From Nocardia altamirensis NBRC 108246 (GTDB lineage Bacteria; Actinomycetota; Actinomycetes; Mycobacteriales; Mycobacteriaceae), in contig NZ_BDAY01000002.1 of assembly GCF_001612685.1 (NCBI RefSeq), positions 1 through 64,000 on the forward strand: a stretch of 64,000 bases of DNA, in the 5' to 3' direction. The notes under the pieces were generated by a model, which was not told where the DNA came from, ran no database searches, and saw nothing but the letters and a program-made list of their open reading frames with translations. The first letter of the stretch is position 1. Every line of letters begins with the position of its first letter. A program made the position numbers and the translations under genes. Of this stretch, positions 17,593 to 26,417 are shown piece by piece.

Positions 17593-17636
17593 CGCCGTCC
17601 TTTCGAAGAATGAACTAACTACTACGAGAAGAGATT

Positions 17637-18452
17637 TCAGAAGAGGATCTGCGAAGCCAGTCCGGCGAGCACGCCGCCTGCCAGCGGTCCGAGGACGGGC
17701 ACCCAGGCGTAACCCCAGTCGGAGTCCTTGCCGCCGTTGACCTGAGCGGTCGCGGCTTCGGGGCGCGGTTCGGCCGCATAGCTGCCCGCGGTCGCGGGTT
17801 CCCGCACCGGCGCTGCCACCTTGCTGACCGGCAGCAGCGCGTGCGCGAGCCGGGGGCCGAGGTCACGGGCGGGGTTGATGGCATAGCCGGTGGGACCGCC
17901 GAGCGAGGCGCCGATACCGACGACAAGCAGCGCCGCCGCCACCGGTCCGAGCCCGGTCGCGGTGTGGCCCATCGACAGCAGCACGAGCACCAGGGCGAAG
18001 GTCGCGATCAGCTCGGTGGCAAAGTTCCAGCTCGAGCTGCGGATCGCCGGACCGGTCGCGAACACGCTGAGCTTCTTTGCCTCGTCGGTCTCCTCGTCGA
18101 AGTGCCGTTTGTAGACGACGTAGGCGAGATTCGCGCCGACGAACGCGCCGACCAGCTGCCCCAAGACATAGGCGAGGGTGGTGGCGACGGTAATGCTGAT
18201 GCCTGGCGCGTATTCGTCCGCGCCGCTGAACAGCACACCGATGGTGTAGGCGGGATTGAGATGGCCACCGCTCTTGTAGGCGACATAGACGCCTGCCATA
18301 ACTCCGAGCCCCCACCCGAAGTTGATCAGTAACCAGCCGCCGTCGAATCCCTTGGATTTGGTCAGCAACACGTTCGCGACCACGCCAGCGCCAAGCAATA
18401 TCAGCACGCCCGTGCCGAGTGCTTCGCTGAGGAAGATCGAGCCGAAGTTCAC
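17637..18452 (-). CDS. glpF: Glycerol facilitator, MIP/aquaporin family
   Basis: A 271-residue six-helix channel with both MIP signature loops, GGHLNPAYT in the first half and YAINPARDLGPR in the second. The Asp after the second NPAR is the mark of glycerol-conducting aquaglyceroporins. It allows glycerol to diffuse into the cell for GlpK. An unusual polar insert rich in Ala/Pro/Glu (around residues 210-240) precedes the last helix. The start is GTG at 18452 because GGAG lies 7 nt upstream; the in-frame start at 18503 adds a non-membrane tail. Operator 18542-18558 lies 90 bp upstream. Confidence 0.92.
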   Translation of the reverse strand: MNFGSIFLSEALGTGVLILLGAGVVANVLLTKSKGFDGGWLLINFGWGLGVMAGVYVAYKSGGHLNPAYTIGVLFSGADEYAPGISITVATTLAYVLGQLVGAFVGANLAYVVYKRHFDEETDEAKKLSVFATGPAIRSSSWNFATELIATFALVLVLLSMGHTATGLGPVAAALLVVGIGASLGGPTGYAINPARDLGPRLAHALLPVSKVAAPVREPATAGSYAAEPRPEAATAQVNGGKDSDWGYAWVPVLGPLAGGVLAGLASQILF

Positions 18453-18541
18453 CGTTGAGTCTCCGTTCGCCCTGTTGGTCGCCGTCGCGACCCTGCGGAG
18501 CACGACGTTACGACGCGAGCGACAGACCGGACATAGCGCCC

Positions 18542-18558
18542 GTTCGACAATGCCGAAC
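18542..18558. promoter_or_regulatory. Operator copy 1, GTTCGACAATGCCGAAC
   Basis: A near-perfect 17-bp dyad upstream of glpF. It matches the second site at 18669-18683 in the core TTCGACA-T-G-CGAA. Likely bound by the IclR/GylR-type protein encoded at 18705. Confidence 0.6.
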
Positions 18559-18668
18559 GGTAGGGCTGGTTGGGCGGGGCCGCTGCCGCTACGGTCAGGC
18601 GCCCGAGTAAGCGGGCATGACGCACGTCACACCGGCCTTCGGGAGTGTTGCCACCTGTTCACCACATG

Positions 18669-18683
18669 TTCGACATTGTCGAA
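18669..18683. promoter_or_regulatory. Operator copy 2, TTCGACATTGTCGAA
   Basis: A 15-bp palindrome, symmetric apart from its central base, located 9 bp upstream of the TAGGTT -10 box (18693-18698) of the regulator gene. Binding here should block or tune the regulator's own promoter, so autoregulation is inferred. Confidence 0.65.
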
Positions 18684-18704
18684 TGGAAACGTTAGGTTTC
18701 GGTC

Positions 18705-19463
18705 ATGCCCGGTCCGATCCAGTCGATCGAGCGAGCGGCGGCCATTCTCCGGCTGCTCGCCCGCGGTGCCGGGCGCCTCGGGGTCGGTGAGATCGCGGGC
18801 GCGCTCGGACTCGCCAAACCGACCGTGCACGGCATCCTGCGCACGTTGCAGGGGGTCGGCTTCGTCGAACAGGACCCGGCGACCGGCAAGTATCAGCTCG
18901 GCGCCGCACTGGTCCACCTCGGCACCAGCTATCTCGATGCCAACGAACTGCGCTCCCGGGCGATCAACTGGGCCGACGCACTGGCCGCACGCACCGGCGA
19001 ATCGGTGCGGATCGGGACGCCGGTCGACGGCACCGTCGTGGTGGTTCATCACGTCTTTCGCCCGGACAACACCGAGCAGGCGCTCGCGGTCGGCGAACTG
19101 CTGCCACCGCACGCCACCGCGCTCGGCAAGGTCCTGCTGGCCTTCGACGCGGAACTCGCGGCCGCCGTGCGCGGCGGCGACCTCACCTCGCTCACCCGCC
19201 GCACCATCGCCGATCGGGTCGCGCTCAACCGAGCCCTCGCCGCGGTGCGCCAGGCAGGCTGGGCAGGGGAGACCGAGGAATTCCGGCCGGGCGAGGCGGG
19301 CATCGCGGCGCCGATCCGCGCACACGGCGGACTCGTGGTCGGCGCCATCGGCATCAGCGGGCCGGTCGACCGGCTCTGCGATGCGCAACTACGACACCGG
19401 CCTGCACTGGTCACCCAGGTACGCGACGCCGCACGGGCAGTCTCCCGAGATTTGGGTGCCTGA
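18705..19463 (+). CDS. IclR-family regulator of glycerol genes (GylR-like)
   Basis: A 252-residue protein with an N-terminal winged helix (SIERAAAILRLLARG then KPTVHGILRTLQGVGFVEQD) and a C-terminal IclR effector domain (about 75-245). GylR of Streptomyces is the family model: it represses the glycerol operon and is relieved by glycerol or glycerol-3-phosphate. Position between two glycerol gene sets and two flanking palindromes support the same role here. A -10 box 6 nt upstream suggests a leaderless mRNA. It is 36 bp upstream of the second glpK and probably co-transcribed. Confidence 0.87.
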   Translation: MPGPIQSIERAAAILRLLARGAGRLGVGEIAGALGLAKPTVHGILRTLQGVGFVEQDPATGKYQLGAALVHLGTSYLDANELRSRAINWADALAARTGESVRIGTPVDGTVVVVHHVFRPDNTEQALAVGELLPPHATALGKVLLAFDAELAAAVRGGDLTSLTRRTIADRVALNRALAAVRQAGWAGETEEFRPGEAGIAAPIRAHGGLVVGAIGISGPVDRLCDAQLRHRPALVTQVRDAARAVSRDLGA

Positions 19464-19499
19464 CACCGACTCATCGACTCGTAGCACGAAAGGACGCGG

Positions 19500-21038
19500 A
19501 TGACGCAACGCTATGTGCTCGCGATCGACCAGGGCACCACCTCGACCAGGTGCATCCTGTTCGATCAGCGCGCCCGCCTGGTCGGCGTCGCGCAGCGCGA
19601 ACACCAGCAGCACTACCCGCGTCCCGGCTGGGTCGAGCAGGACGCGATGGAGATCTGGCGCAACGTCGACCGGATCGTGCCGCAGGCGCTGCGCGACTCC
19701 GGCATCACCGCGGATCAGGTTGCCGCCCTTGGCATCGCGAACCAGCGCGAGACCACGGTGGTATGGGATCGGCACACCGGCCTGCCCATCCGGCGCGCCA
19801 TCGTCTGGCAGGACACCCGCACCGAGGACCTGGTCAGCGAGTTCGAGGAAAGGCCTGGCGCGCACCGGATCCGGGAACTGTGCGGGCTGCCGCTCGCTAC
19901 CTACTTCGCCGCGCCGCGGCTGCGCTGGCTGCTCGATACCATTGCGGGCCTGCGGGATCGGGCCGAACGCGGCGAGGTGCTGTTCGGCACCATGGAGACC
20001 TGGCTGATCTGGAACCTGACCGGCGGGGTCGACGGCGGCCTGCATCTCACCGACGTCACCAACGCCAGCCGCACACTGCTGATGAACCTCACCACCCTCA
20101 CCTGGGACGACGAACTGCTGAGCTTCTTCGGCATTCCCGCCGCGATGCTGCCGCGCATCCAGGCCTCGACCGCGTCCTACGGCACCACTCGCCGCGTGGT
20201 GCCAGCCATCCCGATCGCCGCCGCGCTCGGCGACCAGCATGCCGCGCTGTTCGGCCAAACCTGTTTCGCCCGTGGGGAAACCAAATGCACCTACGGCACC
20301 GGTGGCTTTCTCATGATGAACACCGGCCAAGAGCTGGTGCAGTCCGAGCACGGGCTGCTCACCACCATCGGCTACCAGATCGGCCCGCAGCCGGTGTATG
20401 CGCTGGAAGGCCCGATCGCGGTCACCGGCTCGCTGGTGCAGTGGGTGCGCGACAACATCGGGCTGGTCGCCAGCGCGCCGGAGATCGAAACCCTCGCTCG
20501 CACAGTGGAAGACAACGGCGGTTGCTACATCGTGCCCGCGTTCTCCGGGCTGTACGCGCCGCACTGGCGCAGCGACGCCCGCGGACTCATCGCAGGCCTG
20601 ACGTCCTACATCACCAAGGGGCACATCGCCCGTGCGGTCCTGGAGGCGACCGCGTGGCAGACCCGCGAAGTGATGGACGCGATGAACGCGGACTCCGGTT
20701 TGCAGGCGCGTGCGCTGCGCGTCGACGGCGGCATGACCTCCGACAACCTGCTCATGCAGATCGTCGCCGACGTCCTCGACATTCCGGTGATGCGCCCGTT
20801 CGTCTCCGAAACCGTCTCGCTCGGTGCGGCATACGCGGCCGGGCTCGCCGTCGGCTACTGGCCGGATCTGGAAGGCTTACGCAACAACTGGCGCCTGGCC
20901 GGGCAGTGGCGGCCGCAGATGGACCCGGTGCACCGCGCCGACGAGTACGAAAACTGGCAGCACGCGGTGCAATTGACGTTCGGCTGGATGCGGTCCAAGC
21001 GCCGGAGGGACGCGGCGCGGTCGCGTCCCGCCGGGTGA
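19500..21038 (+). CDS. glpK: Glycerol kinase (copy 2)
   Basis: A 512-residue FGGY kinase with the same landmarks as copy 1 ([57 protein letters not shown]). It is clearly a paralogue but diverged, with an extra basic C-terminal tail ([13 protein letters not shown]). It lies directly behind the IclR regulator and begins after AAAGGA. Either copy may serve glycerol while the other takes a related polyol, or they may be differently regulated isoenzymes. Sequence alone does not decide. Confidence 0.92.
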   Translation: MTQRYVLAIDQGTTSTRCILFDQRARLVGVAQREHQQHYPRPGWVEQDAMEIWRNVDRIVPQALRDSGITADQVAALGIANQRETTVVWDRHTGLPIRRAIVWQDTRTEDLVSEFEERPGAHRIRELCGLPLATYFAAPRLRWLLDTIAGLRDRAERGEVLFGTMETWLIWNLTGGVDGGLHLTDVTNASRTLLMNLTTLTWDDELLSFFGIPAAMLPRIQASTASYGTTRRVVPAIPIAAALGDQHAALFGQTCFARGETKCTYGTGGFLMMNTGQELVQSEHGLLTTIGYQIGPQPVYALEGPIAVTGSLVQWVRDNIGLVASAPEIETLARTVEDNGGCYIVPAFSGLYAPHWRSDARGLIAGLTSYITKGHIARAVLEATAWQTREVMDAMNADSGLQARALRVDGGMTSDNLLMQIVADVLDIPVMRPFVSETVSLGAAYAAGLAVGYWPDLEGLRNNWRLAGQWRPQMDPVHRADEYENWQHAVQLTFGWMRSKRRRDAARSRPAG

Positions 21039-21045
21039 CGCCGGG

Positions 21046-22353
21046 CTAGCCGGAAACGCTGGGAACCGGAGCCCGCAGCGACCCTCGGATATTCGCCTTG
21101 ACCTTGGCGGCGGTGCGGCGCAGCCGCCCGCCCTCCAGCCCGGCCTCCTGCTCGAGCCGCATCCTGGCGTTGTGCAGCGCGGTCCGCAAACCCGTTGTCA
21201 CACCGGAGATCTCGGAGACCGCGAGCGCAGTCTGGAACTTCTTCTCCGAGGCGGTTTCCGGCGCGTCGTCAGAGGTGGCGATCAGGAACCGGTCCGGCAC
21301 CGCGAGCTTGTGGATGGTGCGCATGGTGAGCAGGTACTGGCGCAGCAGCGATGCGCTGGTGTAGGGCAGGTCGTACTTGTCGCACAGTGCCCGAACCCGT
21401 TGCGCGATCTCGGCGTAGCGGTTGCTCGGGAGATCGGGGAACAGGTGGTGTTCGATTTGGTAACACAGATTTCCGCTGGCGAAGGCCAAGGTCGGTCCGG
21501 CATCGAAATTCGCGGTGCCGAGCATCTGGCGCAGGTACCACTCGGACTTGGTCTCGTTCTCCAGCGCCGCCTCCGTGAATTTCTCGGCGCCGTCGGGGAA
21601 GTGGCCGCAGAAGATGACCACGTACGCCCAGGCGTTGCGCATGACATTGGCGGCGAGGTTCGCCGTCAGCGCACGGCGCCAACGCTTTCCACTCAGTGCG
21701 GGGAACAGCACGTAGTCCTTGATCGCCTGCCGGGACGCCTTGCGCAGGAAAGCCATTGTCACGGCCTTCTTCTCGGCCTTCGTCTCGAACCTGTCTCGGT
21801 CCGCGTACAGACCGTGCAGGCCGATGCCCACCTCGAAAGTGGTGGCCAGAATCAGGTTTTGCAGCGGCTGCAGCAGATGCTCGGCCCGCCACTGCTGGTC
21901 CCTGGTCACCCGCATCACGCCGAAGCCGATGTCGTCGTCCATGTCGAGGACGTTGGTGTAGAGGTGGTGACGGAAGTTGTGCGAGTACTTCCACTGGGTG
22001 GACAGCCCGACCATGTCCCACTCCCAGGTGCTGGAGTGGATCTCCGGATCGTTCATCCAATCCCACTGCCCGTGCGAGACGTTGTGCCCGATCTCCATGT
22101 TCTCGATGCTCTTCGCCGCGGCAAGCGACACCGCACCGAGCAACCAGCCTGCCCGGTTCCGGTTGACCGCGATGAGCAGCCGGGCGGCTGCCTCGAGTGC
22201 GCGCTGGAAGCGGATGGTGCGCCGGATATAGGCCGCGTCGCGGCCGCCGAGGGATTCGCTGACGTCGCGATGGATGGTGTCGAGCTCCGCGCCGAGTGCC
22301 TCGATGTCTTCCTTGCTCAGGTGTGCGTACACGGCGATATCGGTGATGGCCAT
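21046..22353 (-). CDS. Membrane fatty-acid (acyl-CoA) desaturase
   Basis: A 435-residue integral membrane di-iron desaturase. The three histidine boxes are HNVSH (90-94), HNFRHH (125-130) and QIEHH (299-303), the last being typical of front-end/linoleoyl-type and mycobacterial DesA3-like enzymes. It introduces a cis double bond into a long acyl chain using ferredoxin- or NADPH-reductase-derived electrons. AGAGGA precedes the ATG at 22353; longer in-frame starts lack support and add an Arg-rich extension. No reductase gene is adjacent. Confidence 0.9.
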   Translation of the reverse strand: MAITDIAVYAHLSKEDIEALGAELDTIHRDVSESLGGRDAAYIRRTIRFQRALEAAARLLIAVNRNRAGWLLGAVSLAAAKSIENMEIGHNVSHGQWDWMNDPEIHSSTWEWDMVGLSTQWKYSHNFRHHLYTNVLDMDDDIGFGVMRVTRDQQWRAEHLLQPLQNLILATTFEVGIGLHGLYADRDRFETKAEKKAVTMAFLRKASRQAIKDYVLFPALSGKRWRRALTANLAANVMRNAWAYVVIFCGHFPDGAEKFTEAALENETKSEWYLRQMLGTANFDAGPTLAFASGNLCYQIEHHLFPDLPSNRYAEIAQRVRALCDKYDLPYTSASLLRQYLLTMRTIHKLAVPDRFLIATSDDAPETASEKKFQTALAVSEISGVTTGLRTALHNARMRLEQEAGLEGGRLRRTAAKVKANIRGSLRAPVPSVSG

Positions 22354-22712
22354 TGGTCCTCTTCGAATGGATCGGCTGCGCGGGCGCAGGTACGCCCGGT
22401 CTGGCCGCCGACGCTCGTCGTGATCGGCGTTGCCCGGGTGACGTGACCCGAGCTCGATGGTCGGTCGAGAAAGGCCGACGATGATTCGTACCTCCGAAGC
22501 TACCACCGTGCCGGACACCGGTACGGCAACGGCAGGCGGACGGCAGATCAACGGGACATGTCCGCGCCGGATCGGGGACATTGCCGCCCGCCGCGCCCGG
22601 GCGCAACACCGAACACGGCGGCGTTGCGGCGGGATCATGCGCGTCCCGGTGGACGGAGGGGGTTGAATAGAGGGGATTGGCTATTCGCGGCCGATCGGAG
22701 GAGGCTCGACGG
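22354..22712. other. Intergenic region with a 21-bp dyad
   Basis: About 360 bp upstream of the desaturase. CCGTGCCGG-aca-CCGGTACGG at 22506-22526 is an almost perfect inverted repeat and may be an operator for the desaturase or the small downstream ORF. No gene is supported here. Confidence 0.35.
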
Positions 22713-22880
22713 ATGAGTCAGGAAAGCGGGCAAGGGTCCGGGCTATTCAGCCACGACACCGTTCCCATCCCGGTGTACACCCCTGCCGAAAGCAGTGACA
22801 TACACCATCAGCCGGTATTCAGTAGGGCCGAAGAGGTTCCCGGCTCTGTTCCCAGGGAGGCCATGCCGCCCGCTGGTTGA
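22713..22880 (+). CDS. Small hypothetical protein (55 aa)
   Basis: A 55-residue ORF starting at ATG 22713 behind a strong GGAGGAGG ribosome binding site and ending just before a stable hairpin, so it has the look of a real small gene. The protein is polar and Pro/Ser/His-containing (SQESGQGSGLFSHD, then PIPVYTPAESSDIHH), with no membrane segment. No family is recognised. Confidence 0.5.
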   Translation: MSQESGQGSGLFSHDTVPIPVYTPAESSDIHHQPVFSRAEEVPGSVPREAMPPAG

Positions 22881-22890
22881 CATCGAACGC

Positions 22891-22934
22891 GCCGCGAGCC
22901 CCCGCATCCGGTCCTGGATGCGGGGGCTCGTGGC
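22891..22934. terminator. Strong bidirectional stem-loop terminator
   Basis: CGAGCCCCCGCATCC (22895-22909) pairs perfectly with GGATGCGGGGGCTCG (22916-22930) across a 6-nt loop, extended by further pairs with one mismatch. It separates the 55-aa gene from the convergent lipoprotein operon. There is no long T run, as is common in high-GC actinobacteria. Confidence 0.7.
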
Positions 22935-22961
22935 GTGAGTGCGGCGATGTGCCGCGGGGTT

Positions 22962-23555
22962 TCAACCCTTCAGGGTGCGGATCATGTTCACCAACGCTTG
23001 CGCAGCCGCTCGGGTCGTTTGATCATCTCGCACCGTCTCCTTCTCGGTTCCCTTGAAGAGGAGTTCGCCCTCCCAGCCGTCGATACTGGCTGTGAGGTAG
23101 ACGTCGAGCAGCGTGGTGGCGGATTCGCCCCCCTTCGGCATCGGCTCTGTGGCTACCTTGACAGTCACGCCGTCGACGGTGATGACCCTGGTCGGGTAGT
23201 TCTCGCTGGCCGACGCGGGGGTAGACAGAGGAGGGTTATCGCTGACGATGATGCGAAACAGCGAGACGTATCCGAGGTGAGATGGCGATGCGGACGGGTC
23301 TCCCGTCTCGTAGAAGCACCCATTTCCGGTATCGATCTTGTCGGTCAGCGCCTTACCGCCGGCGCCGGCGCTGATCTTCAGATTTTCGGTACCAGCTCGG
23401 GTGGCGAAGAAATGTCTTGTGGAGTCGCACAACTCCTGGATGGTGTGGTTGCTTGTCGGTATCGCATGCCGTTCGGGTTGGGTGCGGGGCAACAGGCCGC
23501 AGCCGGATATCAGTACTGCTAGCGCCGAGATCGCCAGTAGCTTAGGTAAATTCAT
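22962..23555 (-). CDS. Putative lipoprotein, last gene of the WXG100-like cassette
   Basis: A 197-residue exported protein whose signal peptide (MNLPKLLAISALAVLISGC) ends in a lipobox, so it is probably anchored to the outer face of the membrane. The mature part has several Cys and resembles the small lipoproteins common in Nocardia, but no domain is certain. ATG 23555 overlaps the upstream stop as ATGA, which fixes the start and indicates translational coupling to the 281-aa gene. It may be an accessory or immunity-type partner of the cassette; that is inference. Confidence 0.65.
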   Translation of the reverse strand: MNLPKLLAISALAVLISGCGLLPRTQPERHAIPTSNHTIQELCDSTRHFFATRAGTENLKISAGAGGKALTDKIDTGNGCFYETGDPSASPSHLGYVSLFRIIVSDNPPLSTPASASENYPTRVITVDGVTVKVATEPMPKGGESATTLLDVYLTASIDGWEGELLFKGTEKETVRDDQTTRAAAQALVNMIRTLKG

Positions 23556-24397
23556 GTCGCTTGCCATTCGGAGCTCGGCGAGTTGATGTTGAAGTCGTCG
23601 GCAGCACTACGTGGCCAACGGTTGTTGAGGAACCCCTTCTGGTTAGTTTTCGATTCGTCGATTTTAGTAATGCTTTCCCGCTGTGCGATGAGCGCCTTCA
23701 GGAGCTTGTCTGTGTAGTCGACGGTGCTGCTGATGACTTTTCCGAGGACATCGATCGCATCGGAGACCCCGACCGGAGCGGCGATGAAGGTAGCGATCTT
23801 GGCAAGAGCCTTCCCGAATTTGATGAGCAGATCCGCGATATCCGTGACGATCTTGGAGTAGAAATCCCAAGCGATGTCCGAGATCTTGGCCAGCGCGTCT
23901 GCCATCTTGTCGCAGGTCGATTTCGCGGAATCCAGTGTGGTGTCCTGGAGTGTCCGTGCCGCTGTGTACTTGAGCGCTGCCGCTCCGGCCCAATAGCCGG
24001 TGAGGTTACCGTTCACCACCTCGTTGTTCTGGGCCTCGCCGATCTTGCCCTTCAGCGTCGTCCATGCCTCGCTCGTGAGCAGGAAGGCGATGGGCGCTTT
24101 CAGACTGTCGACCGCGCTCTGCAGTTTGTCCAACAGCTCCTGGATCTTCTTCTTGATCGCTTCCTTGTGGTCTTGCATGTACCCGGTGAAGTCGTCTTCG
24201 GTGATCGAGCCGTAGACAGCGCCTGCCACCGCACCGACCAAGCCGAAGACGGATGCTCCCTCGACCTCGGCCGCGGCGATCGCCGCCTTTCGGAACGCGT
24301 CGTCGACTTTGGCAGGCTGGTCCCTGATCTCCGCGATCTGGTCGGAGAACGTGTCGAGCACGCTGTTGATATCGTCCAGAGATTTGGTCAGGCCCAT
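23552..24397 (-). CDS. Large helical WXG-like protein (281 aa), possible type VII substrate
   Basis: A 281-residue, almost all-helical protein. A glycine-rich hydrophobic stretch lies near residues 48-65 and a second long hydrophobic/amphipathic run near 190-225. In between, LTGYWAGAAALKYTAARTL holds a W-x-G turn between two helices, as in WXG100/ESAT-6-like proteins. No signal peptide. The start is 2 nt after the upstream WXG100-like stop. The protein could be a secreted pore-like or structural effector of an ESX system, but the fold is inferred only. No ESX core gene lies in the window. Confidence 0.6.
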   Translation of the reverse strand: MGLTKSLDDINSVLDTFSDQIAEIRDQPAKVDDAFRKAAIAAAEVEGASVFGLVGAVAGAVYGSITEDDFTGYMQDHKEAIKKKIQELLDKLQSAVDSLKAPIAFLLTSEAWTTLKGKIGEAQNNEVVNGNLTGYWAGAAALKYTAARTLQDTTLDSAKSTCDKMADALAKISDIAWDFYSKIVTDIADLLIKFGKALAKIATFIAAPVGVSDAIDVLGKVISSTVDYTDKLLKALIAQRESITKIDESKTNQKGFLNNRWPRSAADDFNINSPSSEWQAT

Positions 24398-24399
24398 TA

Positions 24400-24711
24400 C
24401 TAAACCTCTTCCAACTTGATCAGGACGTTCGCGAAGTTCTGGTCCTGTTCCTGAAAGACTTTCGCGACATGGTCGAGAACCTTGGCGATGGAGTCGGTTT
24501 CGTCTCGGCCCTCGACGAGCCTGTCGTACATATATCGCGCGGCGGCCAGCTGGGCATCCCAGGTTTCCCGGAACAGTCCCCACACAACATCCTGGTGACT
24601 GAAGTGAATACTCTGCGCCTGCTGCGCGGCGACGGTGAGCGCATCCGATGCGTGATCCCAGGCCCGGGAAGCTTTGACCAGCTGGTTGAGATCCGTTGAG
24701 AAATTGACCAT
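24400..24711 (-). CDS. WXG100-like (ESAT-6-like) small helical protein
   Basis: 103 residues, the normal size of WXG100 proteins. Two long helices flank a central WGLFRETWDA turn, which keeps W-G character but not the exact WxG. YMYDRLVEGRDE follows, a Y-x3-D-like element, although not at the extreme C-terminus. No signal peptide. ATG 24711 overlaps the upstream stop codon by one base (TAATG), so translation is coupled. Proposed as a type VII secretion substrate or chaperone-like partner of the 281-aa protein. Confidence 0.6.
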   Translation of the reverse strand: MVNFSTDLNQLVKASRAWDHASDALTVAAQQAQSIHFSHQDVVWGLFRETWDAQLAAARYMYDRLVEGRDETDSIAKVLDHVAKVFQEQDQNFANVLIKLEEV

Positions 24712-25283
24712 TACGAGTTCCTCGTCAGGTAGCGCTTGTATTCGGATAGTTCGTGTTCGAGCTCGTCGTCGGTGCGATCGGCCCACGACCCGTCTTCGTG
24801 GAAACGCGGCCGCTGCTTCCGGATCTGATTCGCACCGTCGAGGATGTCGTGCGCGATGTCCGAGGGGTTGGCCGTGGCAGCCCACCGCGGATCGATCTCG
24901 ATGCTGCCGATGCGAGAGATGCTCGCGGCCACCATGATCGAGGATGTGCCGAAGTCGGTCATCGGCCCGCGGCCGACGAATTCGTCACTCTGCCGCAGCG
25001 ATCGTTCGACGCTCTCGAACTCGGCGAGCGATCCGGTGTCGAGCAGCGTGATCAGTTCTGTTCGGCGAGAAGGCGATACGGTCAATTCGGTCCATCTGCC
25101 CGAGGCGATGGCCTGCGCGTCGTGCCGCCACAACGTCACGTAGTAGCCGGTCATCGCGGCCGCCGACAGATCGGATGGATTCAAGCGGTCGTGGATATTT
25201 CGACTCACCTCGACGTGCGTCGGGAGGCGGCCTTCGTCGAGGGTCATGGTGAAAAGCCCGACGCCGATCAAGCCAGTGGTCAC
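24711..25283 (-). CDS. Hypothetical protein, EbfC/YbaB-like C-terminal segment possible
   Basis: A 190-residue protein heading the four-gene cassette. The region around residues 115-150 (SISRIGSIEIDPRWAATA, then an acidic/helical IAHDILDGANQI) recalls the C-terminal half of YbaB/EbfC-like nucleoid proteins, which often neighbour WXG100 genes in actinobacteria. The rest is not recognised. The C-terminus is charged and helical (DDELEHELSEYKRYL). No export signal. The family call is tentative; the tight coupling to the WXG100-like gene is the firmest clue to its role. Confidence 0.5.
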   Translation of the reverse strand: MTTGLIGVGLFTMTLDEGRLPTHVEVSRNIHDRLNPSDLSAAAMTGYYVTLWRHDAQAIASGRWTELTVSPSRRTELITLLDTGSLAEFESVERSLRQSDEFVGRGPMTDFGTSSIMVAASISRIGSIEIDPRWAATANPSDIAHDILDGANQIRKQRPRFHEDGSWADRTDDELEHELSEYKRYLTRNS

Positions 25284-25586
25284 TGCGTTCCCTTCTGTAC
25301 GACAGCTGTGCGTGTCGATCCATCGAAGGGCGGCTATCGAATCAAGCGACCATGGCGGCAGTTCAGCACACCCCCCTAGGTCACTGGCCCCCGCGCCGCC
25401 AACCGTGGTGTATCGGCGCTGACCAGGGCGGATCGCTCTGGACAGCGCGCTGGTCAGACCCTACCGGCCAGCTCGCGGACGCAGCAACCGCGACGACAGT
25501 CTTCGGCTTTCGTGCCCGGGTGGCGGGGAGGTCGGGTTCAATAAGTGAATAGGCGTTAGTTGGTTGCTCGGAAGGATGCGAAGCAC
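25284..25586. other. Divergent intergenic region
   Basis: About 300 bp holding the promoters of the WXG100-like cassette (-) and the SDR/TetR pair (+). No convincing gene, repeat or promoter box was identified. Confidence 0.4.
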
Positions 25587-26417
25587 ATGGGAACTCTCGA
25601 TGGCAAGGTCGCCATTGTCTCCGGGTCGGGGCGTGGCATCGGGCGTGAGATTGCACTGAAACTGGCGGGTGAGGGCGCTCGGGTCGTGGTGAACGACCTC
25701 GACGACGATCCGGCGAAGGAAACCCTTGCCGCGATCGAAGCTGCTGGGGGACAGGCTGTCTCGTGCGTCGGCAGCGTCACCGGGGACGGGTTCGCCGAGC
25801 GTTTCGTGCAGACCGCCGTCGACGAGTTCGGCGGGCTGGACATCATCGTCAACAACGCGGGCTACACCTGGGATTCGGTGATCCAGAAGATGACCGACGA
25901 GCAGTGGGACGCGATCCTCGACGTGCATCTCAAAGCCCCGTTCCGGATCCTGCGTGCCGCACAACCGGTCATCTCTGCGGCGGTGAAGCGGGCCAAGGAC
26001 GCGGGCGAGCCCGTGCCGTGCCGCAAGGTCGTCAATATCTCGTCGATGGCAGGCACCGGAGGCAATGCGGGACAGGCGAATTACTCGTCGGGCAAGGCGG
26101 GCGTGCTCGGCCTCACCAAGGCGCTGTCGAAGGAATGGGGGCGCTACAACGTCACCGTCAACGCGGTCGCGTTCGGTCTGATCAAGACGCGGCTCACCGA
26201 GGCGCCCGCGGGCACCGGCGGCACAATCGACGTGCAGGGCAAGGAAATCAAGGTCGGCGTCAACCCGAACCTGCTCGCCGCGATGGAGCAGATGGTGCCG
26301 CTCGGCCGAGGCGGCACCCCTGCCGAGGCAGCGGGCGCGGTGTACCTGTTCTGTATCCCCGAATCCGACTACGTGAGCGGGCAGACGCTGGTTTGCGGTG
26401 GTGGATTCAACATCTAG
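25587..26417 (+). CDS. Short-chain dehydrogenase/reductase, FabG-like
   Basis: A 276-residue classical SDR. The TGxxxGxG motif appears as SGSGRGIG, NNAG is intact, and the catalytic Ser and YSSGK are present, so it should be an active NAD(P)H oxidoreductase. Similar proteins act on 3-oxoacyl or 3-hydroxyacyl thioesters, or on steroid-like alcohols. GGAAGGA lies 10 nt before ATG 25587. Its end overlaps the following TetR gene by 20 bp, so the pair is one unit and the regulator probably controls the enzyme. Confidence 0.85.
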   Translation: MGTLDGKVAIVSGSGRGIGREIALKLAGEGARVVVNDLDDDPAKETLAAIEAAGGQAVSCVGSVTGDGFAERFVQTAVDEFGGLDIIVNNAGYTWDSVIQKMTDEQWDAILDVHLKAPFRILRAAQPVISAAVKRAKDAGEPVPCRKVVNISSMAGTGGNAGQANYSSGKAGVLGLTKALSKEWGRYNVTVNAVAFGLIKTRLTEAPAGTGGTIDVQGKEIKVGVNPNLLAAMEQMVPLGRGGTPAEAAGAVYLFCIPESDYVSGQTLVCGGGFNI

